A stretch of 64,000 bases of DNA from Imbroritus primus (GTDB lineage: Bacteria; Pseudomonadota; Gammaproteobacteria; Burkholderiales; Burkholderiaceae): the NCBI GenBank assembly GCA_000272025.2, contig AKCV02000015.1:62001-126000 (forward strand), in the 5' to 3' direction. The translations under genes were made by a program, and so were the position numbers. The notes below the pieces were generated by a model, which did not search any database, was not told the DNA's origin, and was given only the letters and a program-made list of their open reading frames with translations. Below, piece after piece: positions 17,507-26,252 of the stretch; positions within the stretch are counted from its first letter, which is position 1, and each line of letters starts with the position of its first letter.

Positions 17507-18184
17507 GTGCGAATACTGATCGTGGAAGACGACCCCGAACTTGCGGATGGTCTGGCCAGCAGCCTTGCACAGTCCGGATATGCCGTGGATGCGGTGCATT
17601 CCGGCAGCTCGGCGTTGAGCGCCTGTGCGACGACCCCTTACCAGCTCGTCCTGCTCGACCTCGGCCTGCCAGATGGCGAAGGAATGGACTATCTGCGCCA
17701 ACTGCGGCGCGCCGGATTGCGCGCGCCCGTGCTCATCCTTACGGCGCGCGACGATCTGCAGGACCGGGTTCGCGGACTGGATGCGGGCGCCGATGACTAT
17801 CTGACAAAGCCGTTCGAACTAGATGAGCTGGAGGCACACGTCCGTGCACTGTTGCGGCGGAGCAGTTCGGTCGATGTGACGCTGAATTTCGGTGCAATCA
17901 CCTTTGATACAGTATTCCGGCAGGTCACCGTACACGGACGCGAGCTGGAGCTGACGGCCCGCGAACTGTCGGTACTGGAACTGCTGCTGCACCGTCCAGG
18001 CAAGGTGGTCAGCAAGCACCAGATCATTGAGTCGCTGTACAACTCGGAGCAGGAGGCCAGTCCCTCGGTGGTCGAAGTGTTTATCAGTCGCCTGCGTCGC
18101 AAGCTCAATGACGCCGGTGCGACCGTCGGCATCCGCGTGCTGCGTGGTCTGGGATACCGTCTCGAGCTGAGCGCACATGCGTAG
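17507..18184 (+). CDS. OmpR-family response regulator
   Basis: 225 residues with a GTG start (CTGGAG before it). The receiver domain has Asp8-Asp9, the phospho-acceptor Asp51 (LVLLDLGLPDG), a Thr in LILTARD and Lys in LTKPFE. A winged-helix DNA-binding domain ends in VVEVFISRLRRKLNDAG and GLGYRLE. The sequence is of the QseB/TctD kind. It lies head to head with the metal efflux operon and overlaps the sensor gene by 8 bases, so it most likely activates the pump; the signal itself is inferred. Confidence 0.92.
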   Translation: MRILIVEDDPELADGLASSLAQSGYAVDAVHSGSSALSACATTPYQLVLLDLGLPDGEGMDYLRQLRRAGLRAPVLILTARDDLQDRVRGLDAGADDYLTKPFELDELEAHVRALLRRSSSVDVTLNFGAITFDTVFRQVTVHGRELELTARELSVLELLLHRPGKVVSKHQIIESLYNSEQEASPSVVEVFISRLRRKLNDAGATVGIRVLRGLGYRLELSAHA

Positions 18185-19577
18185 GCTGCTGCCGCGCAAT
18201 AGCCTGCGGAGCCGGCTGCTTGGCGATCTCTGGAAGCCGCTGTTCTGCCTGCTGCTGCTGGGCGCCGTGGCGGTGTTCTTCCTGGCGCGTCATATCGGTT
18301 CGTCGGTGTACGACCGCTGGCTGTACGATTCGGCCATGACACTGGCCGAGCAGGTTCGCGTCGAGGACGGCAAGGCCGTGCTGGATCTGCCCAAGCAAGC
18401 CGTCGAGATGTTCGAGTGGGACCAAGTGGACCGCATCTTCAGCGACGTGCGTTCCCGCCGTTATGGCCTGATCTTTCGCAACAGCGATCTGCCCCCGCCA
18501 CCCGAGGAACTGCAACCTGGCCAGTCACGCATTTTCCCGCACTGGGTCAAGGGCCATGCGGCGCGCGTCGTGGCGGTCGCCGTGCCGAATCCCGCGGATC
18601 CCGCCGATGTGCTGGTGATCCAGGTCGCGGAAACGATGCTCAAGCGCAATACCCTGGCCACCGACATCCTGGTACTGGTCGTGCCGGTACTGGTGGTACT
18701 CGCCTTGCTGGTGGGCATCGTCGTCTGGCGCGCCGTGGCCACCGGGGTGCGCGCGGTGGACCAGGTAGTCGAGCGGCTCGACAGCTATGGCCCGGACCGT
18801 CTCCTGCCGGTCGGCGAGATCACGAATGCGCCGGCCGAGGTGCGGCCATTGCTCAATGCCATCAACCAACTGATCCGGCGCCTGTCCGACCTGCAGGATA
18901 CGCAGCGGCGCTTTATCGCCAATGCCGCACACCAGTTGCGTACGCCATTGGCAACGCTGCAGGTCCAGACTGAGCGCGCATTGCGTGAGCCGGATGCAGC
19001 GCGCCATGGACAGGCTCTTTCGCGTGTCCTGAAGGCGGTCACGCGATCGCGTCACCTTGCGCACCAGTTGCTTATGCTGGCACGCTCCGAACAAAGCGGT
19101 GAAAAGGCGTTGCAGATGCAGGAGGTCGACCTGGCTGTACTGGCGCGAGACGAACTCGAGCGCTGGATCGACAGCGCATTGCAGCAGCATGTCGACATCG
19201 GCTACGACGGACCGGAATCCGGTGTGGAGGTGTATGGCGAGCCGGTACTGTTGCGTGAGTTGATCGGCAACCTCGTCGATAACGCGATTCGTTACGGCAG
19301 CGTACGTGACGACGGGCGACGTGGTGGGGCGGTGACCCTGCGCCTGCAGGTACAGCCCATCATGCTCGTCGTTGAAGATGACGGCCCAGGCATTCCACCA
19401 TCGGAACGCACGCTGGTGCTCGAGCGCTTCTACCGGCGGCGTGGTGCAGGTGGGCAGGGGTGCGGTCTGGGCTTGTCGATTGCGCGCGAGATCGCACAGC
19501 GCCATGGCGCCAGGCTGGTCATCACCGACCCCCCACAGGGCATGGGCGCCCGCGTCGAGATCCGGTTTGCGCGCTAG
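18177..19577 (+). CDS. Sensor histidine kinase paired with the upstream regulator
   Basis: 466 residues. Two membrane helices (about 20-38 and 163-183) enclose a periplasmic sensor of the TctE-type N-terminal family. A short HAMP-like linker is followed by the dimerisation domain with His252 (NAAHQLRTPLA), the N box LIGNLVDNAIRYGS, G1 VEDDGPGIPP and G2 GCGLGLSIA. It autophosphorylates and passes phosphate to Asp51 of the regulator. The frame starts inside the end of the regulator gene, so translation is coupled. Confidence 0.92.
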   Translation: MRRLLPRNSLRSRLLGDLWKPLFCLLLLGAVAVFFLARHIGSSVYDRWLYDSAMTLAEQVRVEDGKAVLDLPKQAVEMFEWDQVDRIFSDVRSRRYGLIFRNSDLPPPPEELQPGQSRIFPHWVKGHAARVVAVAVPNPADPADVLVIQVAETMLKRNTLATDILVLVVPVLVVLALLVGIVVWRAVATGVRAVDQVVERLDSYGPDRLLPVGEITNAPAEVRPLLNAINQLIRRLSDLQDTQRRFIANAAHQLRTPLATLQVQTERALREPDAARHGQALSRVLKAVTRSRHLAHQLLMLARSEQSGEKALQMQEVDLAVLARDELERWIDSALQQHVDIGYDGPESGVEVYGEPVLLRELIGNLVDNAIRYGSVRDDGRRGGAVTLRLQVQPIMLVVEDDGPGIPPSERTLVLERFYRRRGAGGQGCGLGLSIAREIAQRHGARLVITDPPQGMGARVEIRFAR

Positions 19578-19618
19578 CCTGTGAAGGCGGTGCAGCCCTG
19601 GCGGGCTGCAGGGACACT

Positions 19619-20131
19619 TCAGGGAAATGCCGGGATCGCTGGATCCATGCCCTCGAAGCGCGCTTCCGGATGCTGCCGCTGCAGCATGTTTTCGATTTCC
19701 TCGATCTGGCCCGGCGCGGCATCGACCATCAGCAGGATCTGTCCGCGCGCGATGGCATCCTCGAAGCGCTTGATGCGCGTACTCCGCGCGGAACTGCCGA
19801 TCATGCTGGCCGACCAGGCACCGAACAGGCCGCCAAGCACGGCGAGCACGCCGACCATGCCCCATTGCGGCGTGTCGCCGATGATCGGAAACATCGCGGC
19901 GGCAAGGCCGGCCAGGATGCCGACGCCGCCGCCGATCATCAGGCCCATCTGTGCGGCGCGCACGATATCGGAGGTCTGCAGGATATTGGCCTCGTGCAGT
20001 CCGGACATGTCGGTTCCCTCGGCTGCGAGAAAGTGAATATGCCGCTCGCTGACGCGTGCCAGCAGAAGATCGTCCATCGTCCGCCGGGCGCTCGCCAGGT
20101 CGGGGAGCAGCCAGTAGATGCGTTTGCGCAT
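19619..20131 (-). CDS. DUF1269-type membrane protein
   Basis: 170 residues. The N-terminal part MRKRIYWLLPDLASARRTMDDLLLA looks like a small soluble domain. A glycine-rich hydrophobic pair (MGLMIGGGVGILAGLAAAMFPII and MVGVLAVLGGLFGAWSASMIG) forms a membrane hairpin, and the tail is acidic and binds in ISSMLQ-like helices. No enzyme motif. The ATG has AAGGAGA before it. It converges on the kinase gene and has its own promoter region. The function is unknown; similar proteins are often found as stress-related membrane proteins. Confidence 0.72.
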   Translation of the reverse strand: MRKRIYWLLPDLASARRTMDDLLLARVSERHIHFLAAEGTDMSGLHEANILQTSDIVRAAQMGLMIGGGVGILAGLAAAMFPIIGDTPQWGMVGVLAVLGGLFGAWSASMIGSSARSTRIKRFEDAIARGQILLMVDAAPGQIEEIENMLQRQHPEARFEGMDPAIPAFP

Positions 20132-20279
20132 GGGGGTCTCCTTGAAGGGTGCCCTGGATGAGCCGGCTGCTGCCGGATGGTCTCGAACGCAGCCGGAGTG
20201 CATGTACTTGTTGTATGCCAGATCACCGTGCACGGCAAGGCACAGTGCCGTTGGCGATTCATTTGTGCCGTTGCATGCC

Positions 20280-20285
20280 TATAAT
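20280..20285 (+). promoter_or_regulatory. Probable -10 box before the beta-hydroxyacid dehydrogenase
   Basis: TATAAT at 20280-20285 is 38 bases before the ATG. No good -35 box at the correct distance was found; a TG three bases before the box may help as a partial extended -10. Confidence 0.4.
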
Positions 20286-20322
20286 GAGGGCCACCCCCAA
20301 TACAACGGAGTAAGGACTCGTC

Positions 20323-21198
20323 ATGGAAAATTCGAACACGCGCGTCGCATTCATTGGTCTTGGTGTCATGGGGGTGCACATGGCCGCACACCTGGCGCGT
20401 GCTGGATATACCGTGGCGGTATACAACCGGACTCAGGCAAAGGCTGCGCAGTGGGTGCAGGCGAATGGCGGCCGCGCTGCGGCGACGCCGCGCGAGGCGG
20501 CGGAAGGTGCGGATATCGTGTGTGCCTGTGTCGGCAACGACGATGATCTGCGCGCGGTGGTGCTCGGCGAATCGGGCGCATTCGCTGGCATGAAGCCCGG
20601 CGCGATCTTCGTCGACCACACCACGGCCAGCGCTGATGTGGCGCGCCAGCTCCATGCGATTGCGCGCGAACGCGGCCTGCATTTTGTCGATGCGCCGGTA
20701 TCGGGCGGCGAGGCGGGCGCCAAGAACGGTGTCCTGACGGTGATGTGCGGCGGCGATGCCGAACCGTTCGCCACGGCCCAGCCGGTGATCAGCGCCTATG
20801 CCCAGGCGGTGACGCGCATGGGCGAATCCGGCGCCGGCCAGCTGACCAAGATGGTCAACCAGATCTGCATCGCCGGCTTACTGCAGTCCCTTTCCGAAGC
20901 GTTGAATTTCGGCCAGCAGGCCGGACTCGACATGCCGCAGGTGCTCGACGTGATCAGCAAGGGGGCGGCCTCGTCATGGCAGATGCAGAATCGCGGTCTC
21001 ACCATGTGCGAGGGCAAGTTCGATTTCGGTTTCGCCGTGGACTGGATGCGCAAGGACCTCGGGCTGTGCCTGGCCGAGGCCAAGCGCAACCAGGCGCCGC
21101 TGCCGGTGACCGCCCTGGTCGACCAGTTCTATGCAGACGTGCAGAAGCAGGGCGGCGGGCGCTGGGATACGTCGAGCCTGATCCGTCGGCTCAAGTAA
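20323..21198 (+). CDS. NAD(P)-dependent beta-hydroxyacid dehydrogenase (HIBADH/GarR family)
   Basis: 291 residues. The Rossmann start FIGLGVMGVHMAAHLARAGY at residues 11-30, the substrate loop VDAPVSGGEAGAKNGVLTVMCGG and the catalytic Lys in GQLTKMVNQ are all family signatures (3-hydroxyisobutyrate, tartronate semialdehyde or 3-sulfolactaldehyde reductase-like). The substrate is not known. It lies next to the taurine genes but is separated from them by tauR on the other strand, so a sulfonate role is possible but not shown. Confidence 0.85.
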   Translation: MENSNTRVAFIGLGVMGVHMAAHLARAGYTVAVYNRTQAKAAQWVQANGGRAAATPREAAEGADIVCACVGNDDDLRAVVLGESGAFAGMKPGAIFVDHTTASADVARQLHAIARERGLHFVDAPVSGGEAGAKNGVLTVMCGGDAEPFATAQPVISAYAQAVTRMGESGAGQLTKMVNQICIAGLLQSLSEALNFGQQAGLDMPQVLDVISKGAASSWQMQNRGLTMCEGKFDFGFAVDWMRKDLGLCLAEAKRNQAPLPVTALVDQFYADVQKQGGGRWDTSSLIRRLK

Positions 21199-21236
21199 GG
21201 CGCCTCGACTACCATTGTCCGCACCGCATCCCGCGC

Positions 21237-22769
21237 TCAGCCGGGGATGCGGACCGCAGGATGATCGAGCAGCTGGCTGAGCAGCTTCACCCCTTCCTCG
21301 ATGCGATCCTCCGCAATCGAACTGAACCCCATCCTGAAGTAACGGCAGGGCCCGCTGGCGGCATAGAAGTCGTCACCGGGCTCGATGATCACCCCGTGCT
21401 TCAGCGCCACTTCGGTGAGCAGTCGGCTGTCCACGCCAGGCGGTGCTTCCACCCAGAACGACGAGGCCCCGCGCGAATTCTGGAAACGGCATTCTGGCAG
21501 ATGGCGCAGCAACGCCTCGCGCAGGACCTGCGCACGCCGCTGGTACACCGGCGTGACCCGCCGCAGCAGCGCATCATGATGGCCAAGCGAGATGAACAGC
21601 GCCGTGGCGCGCTGGTTGTTGGCGGGTGGGTGGCGCAGCATGAAGCGCCGCAGCGCACGCGCCTGCCGGATGACTTCTGGCGGGGCGACGATGTAGCCCA
21701 TGCGCAGCCCCGGTACGAATGACTTGGAAAGGCTGCCGATGTAGATTACGCGGCCATCGCGATCCAGGCTTTTTAGCGCTGGCAGCGGCTGGTCAGTACC
21801 AGGGTTCTCGGTATCGTAGTCGTCCTCGATCAGCACGACGTCATGCTCGGTGGCCTTGGCAAGCAGCGCCTCGCGTCGTTCCATGGGCATGGTCACGGTG
21901 GTCGGGCACTGATAGCTCGGCGTGACGAAGACGTAGTCGCAATGCTCGATGCCGCCGTCCGGCCGCAGGCCTGACTCGTCGATGGGCAAGGGGACCAGTT
22001 CCGCGCCGCGCATGCTGAAGATATTGCGGGCGTCGCTGTAGCCGGGTTCTTCGAGCCCCACGCGCGCGTGCTTCATCAGCAGGTCGGCCAGCAGGTACAG
22101 CGCGTTCTGCGCGCCAAGCGTGACCATGATCTCGTCCGAACTGGCCCACACGCCGCGCCGCGGCAGGATGTGTTTCTGCAGTTGTTCGATCAGTAGCGGA
22201 TCGTCTCGGTCGATCAGGTCCGAGGCCCAGCCGCGGATTTCCAGCACGGCGAGGGCCATGCGGGTGCATTCGCGCCAGTCGGCGGTCGGAAACAGGGCAG
22301 GATCGAACTGGCCGTAGATGAACGGGTACGGGTAGCTTTGCCACTCGCGCGGCTTGGCGATAGCGCGCAGGCCGGTCATGTAGCGCATGCGGCCGGACCA
22401 GTCCGGCGCGCTGGCCCCATGCGTCGGGGTACGTGCGATGCCGTGCCCAACGGAGCGGTCGCGTGTGTGGTGCGAGATGATCGGCTCGCTGCGGCCGTCC
22501 GGCAGGCGGTCGGCCACGAAATAGCCGCGTCGGGCCCGCGTGATGATAAAGCCTTCTTCCACCAGTTGCTGGAACGCCAGGATGACGGTGTTGCGCGCCA
22601 CGCCCAGTTCGCGCGACAGCTCGCGGCTGGACGGCAGGGCGCTGCCTTCCGGCAACTGGCGGCCGAGAATGGCCGAGACCAGTTGCTGGCGGATCTGGCC
22701 CTGCAGGCTGATACCAGACTCGGGCGACAGCTGGAACAGGCGGTTCCAGAACAGATTCGTGCGGCTCAT
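21237..22769 (-). CDS. tauR: MocR-type (GntR + aminotransferase) regulator, probable TauR
   Basis: 510 residues. An N-terminal winged helix (QGQIRQQLVSAILGRQLPEGSALPSSRELSRELGVARNTV) is joined to a class I aminotransferase domain with the PLP Lys in YIGSLSKSFVPGLRMGY. MocR proteins use PLP and an amino ligand as effector. The gene is divergent from tauX-tauY and close to tauABC, where TauR is the known taurine-dependent activator, so taurine-PLP is the likely signal. The start at 22769 is chosen because the winged helix begins directly after it. Confidence 0.82.
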   Translation of the reverse strand: MSRTNLFWNRLFQLSPESGISLQGQIRQQLVSAILGRQLPEGSALPSSRELSRELGVARNTVILAFQQLVEEGFIITRARRGYFVADRLPDGRSEPIISHHTRDRSVGHGIARTPTHGASAPDWSGRMRYMTGLRAIAKPREWQSYPYPFIYGQFDPALFPTADWRECTRMALAVLEIRGWASDLIDRDDPLLIEQLQKHILPRRGVWASSDEIMVTLGAQNALYLLADLLMKHARVGLEEPGYSDARNIFSMRGAELVPLPIDESGLRPDGGIEHCDYVFVTPSYQCPTTVTMPMERREALLAKATEHDVVLIEDDYDTENPGTDQPLPALKSLDRDGRVIYIGSLSKSFVPGLRMGYIVAPPEVIRQARALRRFMLRHPPANNQRATALFISLGHHDALLRRVTPVYQRRAQVLREALLRHLPECRFQNSRGASSFWVEAPPGVDSRLLTEVALKHGVIIEPGDDFYAASGPCRYFRMGFSSIAEDRIEEGVKLLSQLLDHPAVRIPG

Positions 22770-22831
22770 GGCGGCATGTGGGAATGGGGTACAGCTTGCA
22801 TTATGGCGGTGGATCAAAAAAATGCATGCTT

Positions 22832-22849
22832 CTGGTTCCACTGGATCCA
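22832..22849. promoter_or_regulatory. Tandem 9-bp repeats, candidate TauR site
   Basis: CTGGTTCCA and CTGGATCCA stand head to tail in the tauR-tauX divergent region. The CTGG-type half-site also occurs twice before tauA (24742 and 24761). Known TauR sites, as I recall, are direct repeats starting CTGGAC. Confidence 0.4.
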
Positions 22850-22928
22850 CAAATACCCCGGTCTGGCACTATGGCCTCCCGTGCGAGTTTCACATAATGG
22901 CTTCACTTGTTCGAGTTCAGGAGTTCCC

Positions 22929-23327
22929 ATGAGCACTACCCCGCACACTTCCGCCGTCGACCTGCTGCAAGCCTTTGGCGACGCCTTCAACCGCCACGAT
23001 CTCGACGCCATCATGTCGATGATGACCGACGACTGCGTGTTTACCGCTGCCGGCGGCCCGAGCCCGGCGGGTACCCGCTTCGAGGGCCAGGCTGCCGTGC
23101 GTGCGGCGTTTGCCCAGGTGATCGCCACGTTCCCGGACGTGCAGTGGAAAAACGGCCGGCACTTTGCCGCCGGAGACCGCGGCCTGTCGGAGTGGACGTT
23201 CTCCGCGGCCCGCCCGGATGGCTCGCGTATCGAAGCCAATGGCTGTGATGTCTTCACCTTGCGCGATGGCAAGATCGCCATCAAGGAAGCCTACCGCAAG
23301 GATTGTCCGCCGGTCCCGGCCGCCTGA
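22929..23327 (+). CDS. tauX: SnoaL-like protein, probable small subunit of taurine dehydrogenase
   Basis: 132 residues in a SnoaL/NTF2-like fold: LLQAFGDAFNRHDLDAIMSMMTDDCVF at the N-terminus, EGQAAVRAAFAQVIATFPDVQW, and a C-terminal sheet with EWTFSA and CDVFTLRDGKIAIKEAYRK. The taurine dehydrogenase small subunit TauX is of this fold and is encoded directly before the flavoprotein TauY, as here (34-base gap). AGGAG lies 6 bases before the ATG. By sequence alone it is only a SnoaL-like protein; the name rests on context. Confidence 0.75.
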   Translation: MSTTPHTSAVDLLQAFGDAFNRHDLDAIMSMMTDDCVFTAAGGPSPAGTRFEGQAAVRAAFAQVIATFPDVQWKNGRHFAAGDRGLSEWTFSAARPDGSRIEANGCDVFTLRDGKIAIKEAYRKDCPPVPAA

Positions 23328-23361
23328 TTCAAGTCGCGCCATCTTCCAAGGAATCGCCAAC

Positions 23362-24726
23362 ATGGCAAAGTACGATCCCACTTACGATCCGCTGGTGTCG
23401 CGCAGTCCCGGCGTCGGCCAGGAATTTCCCCCGTCCTACTGGGCCGCGTCGGCGGGCACGCCGCCACCCGACGACGGTCCGGTCACGGCCGACATGGATG
23501 CCGATGTCGTCATCATCGGCGCCGGCTATACCGGCCTGTGCACGGCGATCTTCCTCGCCCGCGAGCATGGCATCCGTGCCGTGGTGCTCGAAGCCAACCG
23601 CACCGGCTTCGGCTGTAGCGGCCGTAACGGCGGACAGGCCCAGAACAACACGGGCCGCCTCAAGCGCTCGCAATGGATCCAGCGCTGGGGCATGGAGACC
23701 GCCCAGGCGATGCACCTGGAAGTGCTCGACGGCTTCCGGACCTTCGAATCGTTGCTGCGCGATTACAACATCGAATGCGATGCCCAGCCCGGCGGGCATT
23801 TCCTGATCGCCCACAAGCCTGCGATGCTGGCCGGCATGGAGGCAGAAGTGCGCGTCATGGAAAAGCATTTCGACTACCACAGCACCATGATCGACGCGCA
23901 GACGTTGCGCTCGAAATACGTGGCTGACGCAGAAAGTGCTGGCGCCATGCATGAACCGGATGGCATCGGCGTGCATCCGATGAAGCTTGCCTTTGGTTAC
24001 CAACGCGTGGCGCGGGAACTGGGCGCACGCATCCATACGGCCAGCCCGGTCATCGGCTGGGAGACGCGCGACGGCTTCCATTATCTGAAGACGCCGGGTG
24101 GTACTGTGCGTGCCCGCTCGGTAGGGATCGCGACGGGCGGCTACACCGCACCGGACCTGCACCCGACAGTCAAGTTCCGCTACATGCCGATCCTGTCGAA
24201 CAACAGCGTAACGCGCGTGCTGACCGATGCGGAAATCGCCGCCTGTAATTTCCAGACGCGCGAGGTGCTCACCGACACCCGCATGCTGCGCTACTACTAT
24301 CGTCTGCTGCCCGGCAACCGTTTGCAGTTCGGCAGCCGCAGCGCCATTACGGGCGCCGATGCGCCGCGCGCCGTGCACCAGAAGCTGCTGGAAGACGGTA
24401 TTGCCCGCAAGTTCCCCGTGCTGGCCGGCATTCCGCTGGAGTATTCGTGGTGGGGCTGGGTCGACGTCAGCCACGATATGATGCCGCGCATCCACCAGCC
24501 CGATCCACGCCAGCAGGTGTTCTACGCCTTTGGCTACGGCGGCAATGGCGTGAGCTACTCGGCGCAGGCCGGGCGGCGTATGGCCGAGCAGATCGCCGGG
24601 CGAGCGGCCAACCAGAAGCTGCCGATCTTCACGTCGCAGCTCCCCACCCACCCCTTCCGTCCGTTCCGCCGACTGGGCCAGCGCATGCTGTACCACTGGT
24701 GGGCCTACCGCGACGAGCAGCGTTAA
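23362..24726 (+). CDS. tauY: FAD-dependent oxidoreductase, probable large subunit of taurine dehydrogenase
   Basis: 454 residues of the DAO family (DadA/PuuB-like). The FAD-binding motif DVVIIGAGYTGLCTAIFLAREHG is at about 48-70, followed by GRNGGQAQNN and the C-terminal YAFGYGGNGVSYSAQAGR. It would oxidise taurine to sulfoacetaldehyde and ammonia with electrons passing to the respiratory chain. Gamma-glutamylputrescine oxidase is the alternative, but the TauX-like partner, tauR and tauABC make TauY the better call. AAGGAA lies before the ATG. Confidence 0.78.
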   Translation: MAKYDPTYDPLVSRSPGVGQEFPPSYWAASAGTPPPDDGPVTADMDADVVIIGAGYTGLCTAIFLAREHGIRAVVLEANRTGFGCSGRNGGQAQNNTGRLKRSQWIQRWGMETAQAMHLEVLDGFRTFESLLRDYNIECDAQPGGHFLIAHKPAMLAGMEAEVRVMEKHFDYHSTMIDAQTLRSKYVADAESAGAMHEPDGIGVHPMKLAFGYQRVARELGARIHTASPVIGWETRDGFHYLKTPGGTVRARSVGIATGGYTAPDLHPTVKFRYMPILSNNSVTRVLTDAEIAACNFQTREVLTDTRMLRYYYRLLPGNRLQFGSRSAITGADAPRAVHQKLLEDGIARKFPVLAGIPLEYSWWGWVDVSHDMMPRIHQPDPRQQVFYAFGYGGNGVSYSAQAGRRMAEQIAGRAANQKLPIFTSQLPTHPFRPFRRLGQRMLYHWWAYRDEQR

Positions 24727-24737
24727 CACGCTTGCAA

Positions 24738-24767
24738 CCAGCTGGACCGCCCTGGTCCAGCTGGACC
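24738..24767. promoter_or_regulatory. Inverted and direct repeat before tauA, candidate TauR operator
   Basis: CCAGCTGGACC (24738-24748) is mirrored by GGTCCAGCTGG (24754-24764). The same bases give a direct repeat GCTGGACC at 24741 and 24760, 19 bases apart. The core CTGGAC agrees with the TauR half-site as I remember it. Confidence 0.5.
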
Positions 24768-24963
24768 CAACATTTATGCTGTGTGGGCCTACCCAGGGTA
24801 GCCCAGTGTTGGCTAAGCTGAACCATGATGTTGGACGGTGTGATACCAGATTGACGGCTGGCACACCCGTCAGGCAGCAGCAGTATCCGGCAGTCCGCGC
24901 AGGACCCGGCGGTAGCAACGAGGCGACAAAGAGCGCCCGTGCATTCAAAAAAACAGGAGACAC

Positions 24964-24979
24964 TGGCATGCCTCATGCT
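24964..24979 (+). promoter_or_regulatory. Sigma-54-like -24/-12 box before tauA
   Basis: TGGCATGCCTCATGCT has GG and GC exactly 10 bases apart and one mismatch to the consensus TGGCAYRNNNNTTGCW. It is about 155 bases before tauA. No sigma-54 activator gene is in the window, so chance similarity is possible. Confidence 0.3.
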
Positions 24980-25135
24980 TTGACTTTCCTCTTCTCTTCT
25001 GCGCACTGATTCCGTGCACGGCATCCCGGTGCCGGTAGTGTGACTTGCAGCAAATCAACCGTTGCTTTACCCGAAGGCAGTATCGCGTTGCTGTACCCAG
25101 TGGTGCGTTGCCGTTCTGACAACAAGGAGAGAAAG

Positions 25136-26128
25136 ATGCGTATCTGGATCAAATCCGTAGTTGCACTCGCAGTGATGGCAGGCGCGGTCGCGGCGCAGGC
25201 CCAGACCAAGGAAGTGACCATCGCCTACCAGGACATGGTGGTGCCATGGCGCGTTGCGCATGATCTGAAGGAAGTCGAGAAGCAGACGGGCTACAAGGTG
25301 TCGTTTCGCCAGTTCACGGGCGGTGGCGACGTGATTCGCGCCATGGCTTCCGGGCAGATCGCGATCGGTGAAGCCGGCTCGTCGCCCATCGCCGCTGCGC
25401 TCTCGCAAGGCCTTGACCTGCAACTGTTCTGGATCCTGGATGACATCGCCGCGGCCGAAGCGCTGGTGGCGCGCAACGGCTCGAACGTCAATACGGTGGC
25501 CGACCTGAAAGGCAAGCGCCTGGGCGTGCCGTTCGTCTCCACCACGCACTATCACACGCTGGTAGCGCTCGAGCAGGCCAAGGTCAATCCCAAGGACGTG
25601 CGCATCATGAACATGCGTCCGCCGGAAATCGCCGCCGCCTGGCTGCGCGGCGACATTGACGCGGCCTTTGTGTGGAATCCGGCGCTCGACCAGATCAAGA
25701 AGAACGGCAAGGTGCTGGTGACCTCCGGCGAGATCTCCGACAAGACCGGCAAGGCGACCTTCGACGGCATGGTCGTCACCAAGAAGTTCGCGCGTGAAAA
25801 CCCGGACTTCATGGTCAAGTTCGTCAAGATTCTGGCCGCCGCGGACGAGAAGTACCGCAGCAACAAGGCCGCCTGGACTGCCGATTCGCCGATGGTGAAA
25901 TCGGTGGCGCGCATCGCCGGCGCCAAGCCGGAAGACGTGCCGAGCAGCCTGGCACTGTACAAGTTCCCGACCCTGGAAGAGCAGGCGTCGGCCAAGTGGC
26001 TGGGCGGCGGTGCGGCCAAGTCGCTCAAATCCACAGCAGAGTTCCTGAAGGAGCAGGGCACGATCCAGCAAGTTCTGCCTGACTACAGCGGCGGTGTCAC
26101 CGACGAGTGGGTCAAGCGCGCCCGCTGA
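25136..26128 (+). CDS. tauA: Taurine ABC transporter, periplasmic binding protein
   Basis: 330 residues. A signal peptide is cleaved after AQA at residue 22. The mature start [20 protein letters not shown] and the block [31 protein letters not shown] are of the TauA/SsuA type. It binds taurine or related sulfonates for the TauBC permease. AAGGAGAG lies before the ATG. The family name is based on sequence and the context of tauR, tauXY and pta; other alkanesulfonates cannot be excluded. Confidence 0.87.
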   Translation: MRIWIKSVVALAVMAGAVAAQAQTKEVTIAYQDMVVPWRVAHDLKEVEKQTGYKVSFRQFTGGGDVIRAMASGQIAIGEAGSSPIAAALSQGLDLQLFWILDDIAAAEALVARNGSNVNTVADLKGKRLGVPFVSTTHYHTLVALEQAKVNPKDVRIMNMRPPEIAAAWLRGDIDAAFVWNPALDQIKKNGKVLVTSGEISDKTGKATFDGMVVTKKFARENPDFMVKFVKILAAADEKYRSNKAAWTADSPMVKSVARIAGAKPEDVPSSLALYKFPTLEEQASAKWLGGGAAKSLKSTAEFLKEQGTIQQVLPDYSGGVTDEWVKRAR

Positions 26129-26252
26129 GGGCGTCACGGCGGTGCGGCGCGGCCGTGAGGCCTGGACCGCACCATTCTGGAGAAAGGCGCCAGTGACTGG
26201 TGCAGACGCATGCGCGGCGCCTCTTCTCATCCGTTGTCTGGAAGCTCGTTTG

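Larger units (their letters stand above)
24727..25135. other. Intergenic region between tauY and tauA, 409 bases
   Basis: It holds an 11-bp inverted repeat (24738-24764), a bulged 10-bp hairpin at 24784-24805 (TGGGC-TACCC with GGGTA-GCCCA), a sigma-54-like box at 24964-24979 and a 13-codon open frame at 24968-25009 that follows an AGGAG. No larger gene was found. The spacing suggests that tauABC has its own promoter. Confidence 0.6.

Noticed and set aside
23362-24726. Gamma-glutamylputrescine oxidase (PuuB) as name for the DAO protein
   Set aside because: The sequence would allow it, but no other putrescine gene is present, and the SnoaL-like partner and tau genes point to taurine dehydrogenase.
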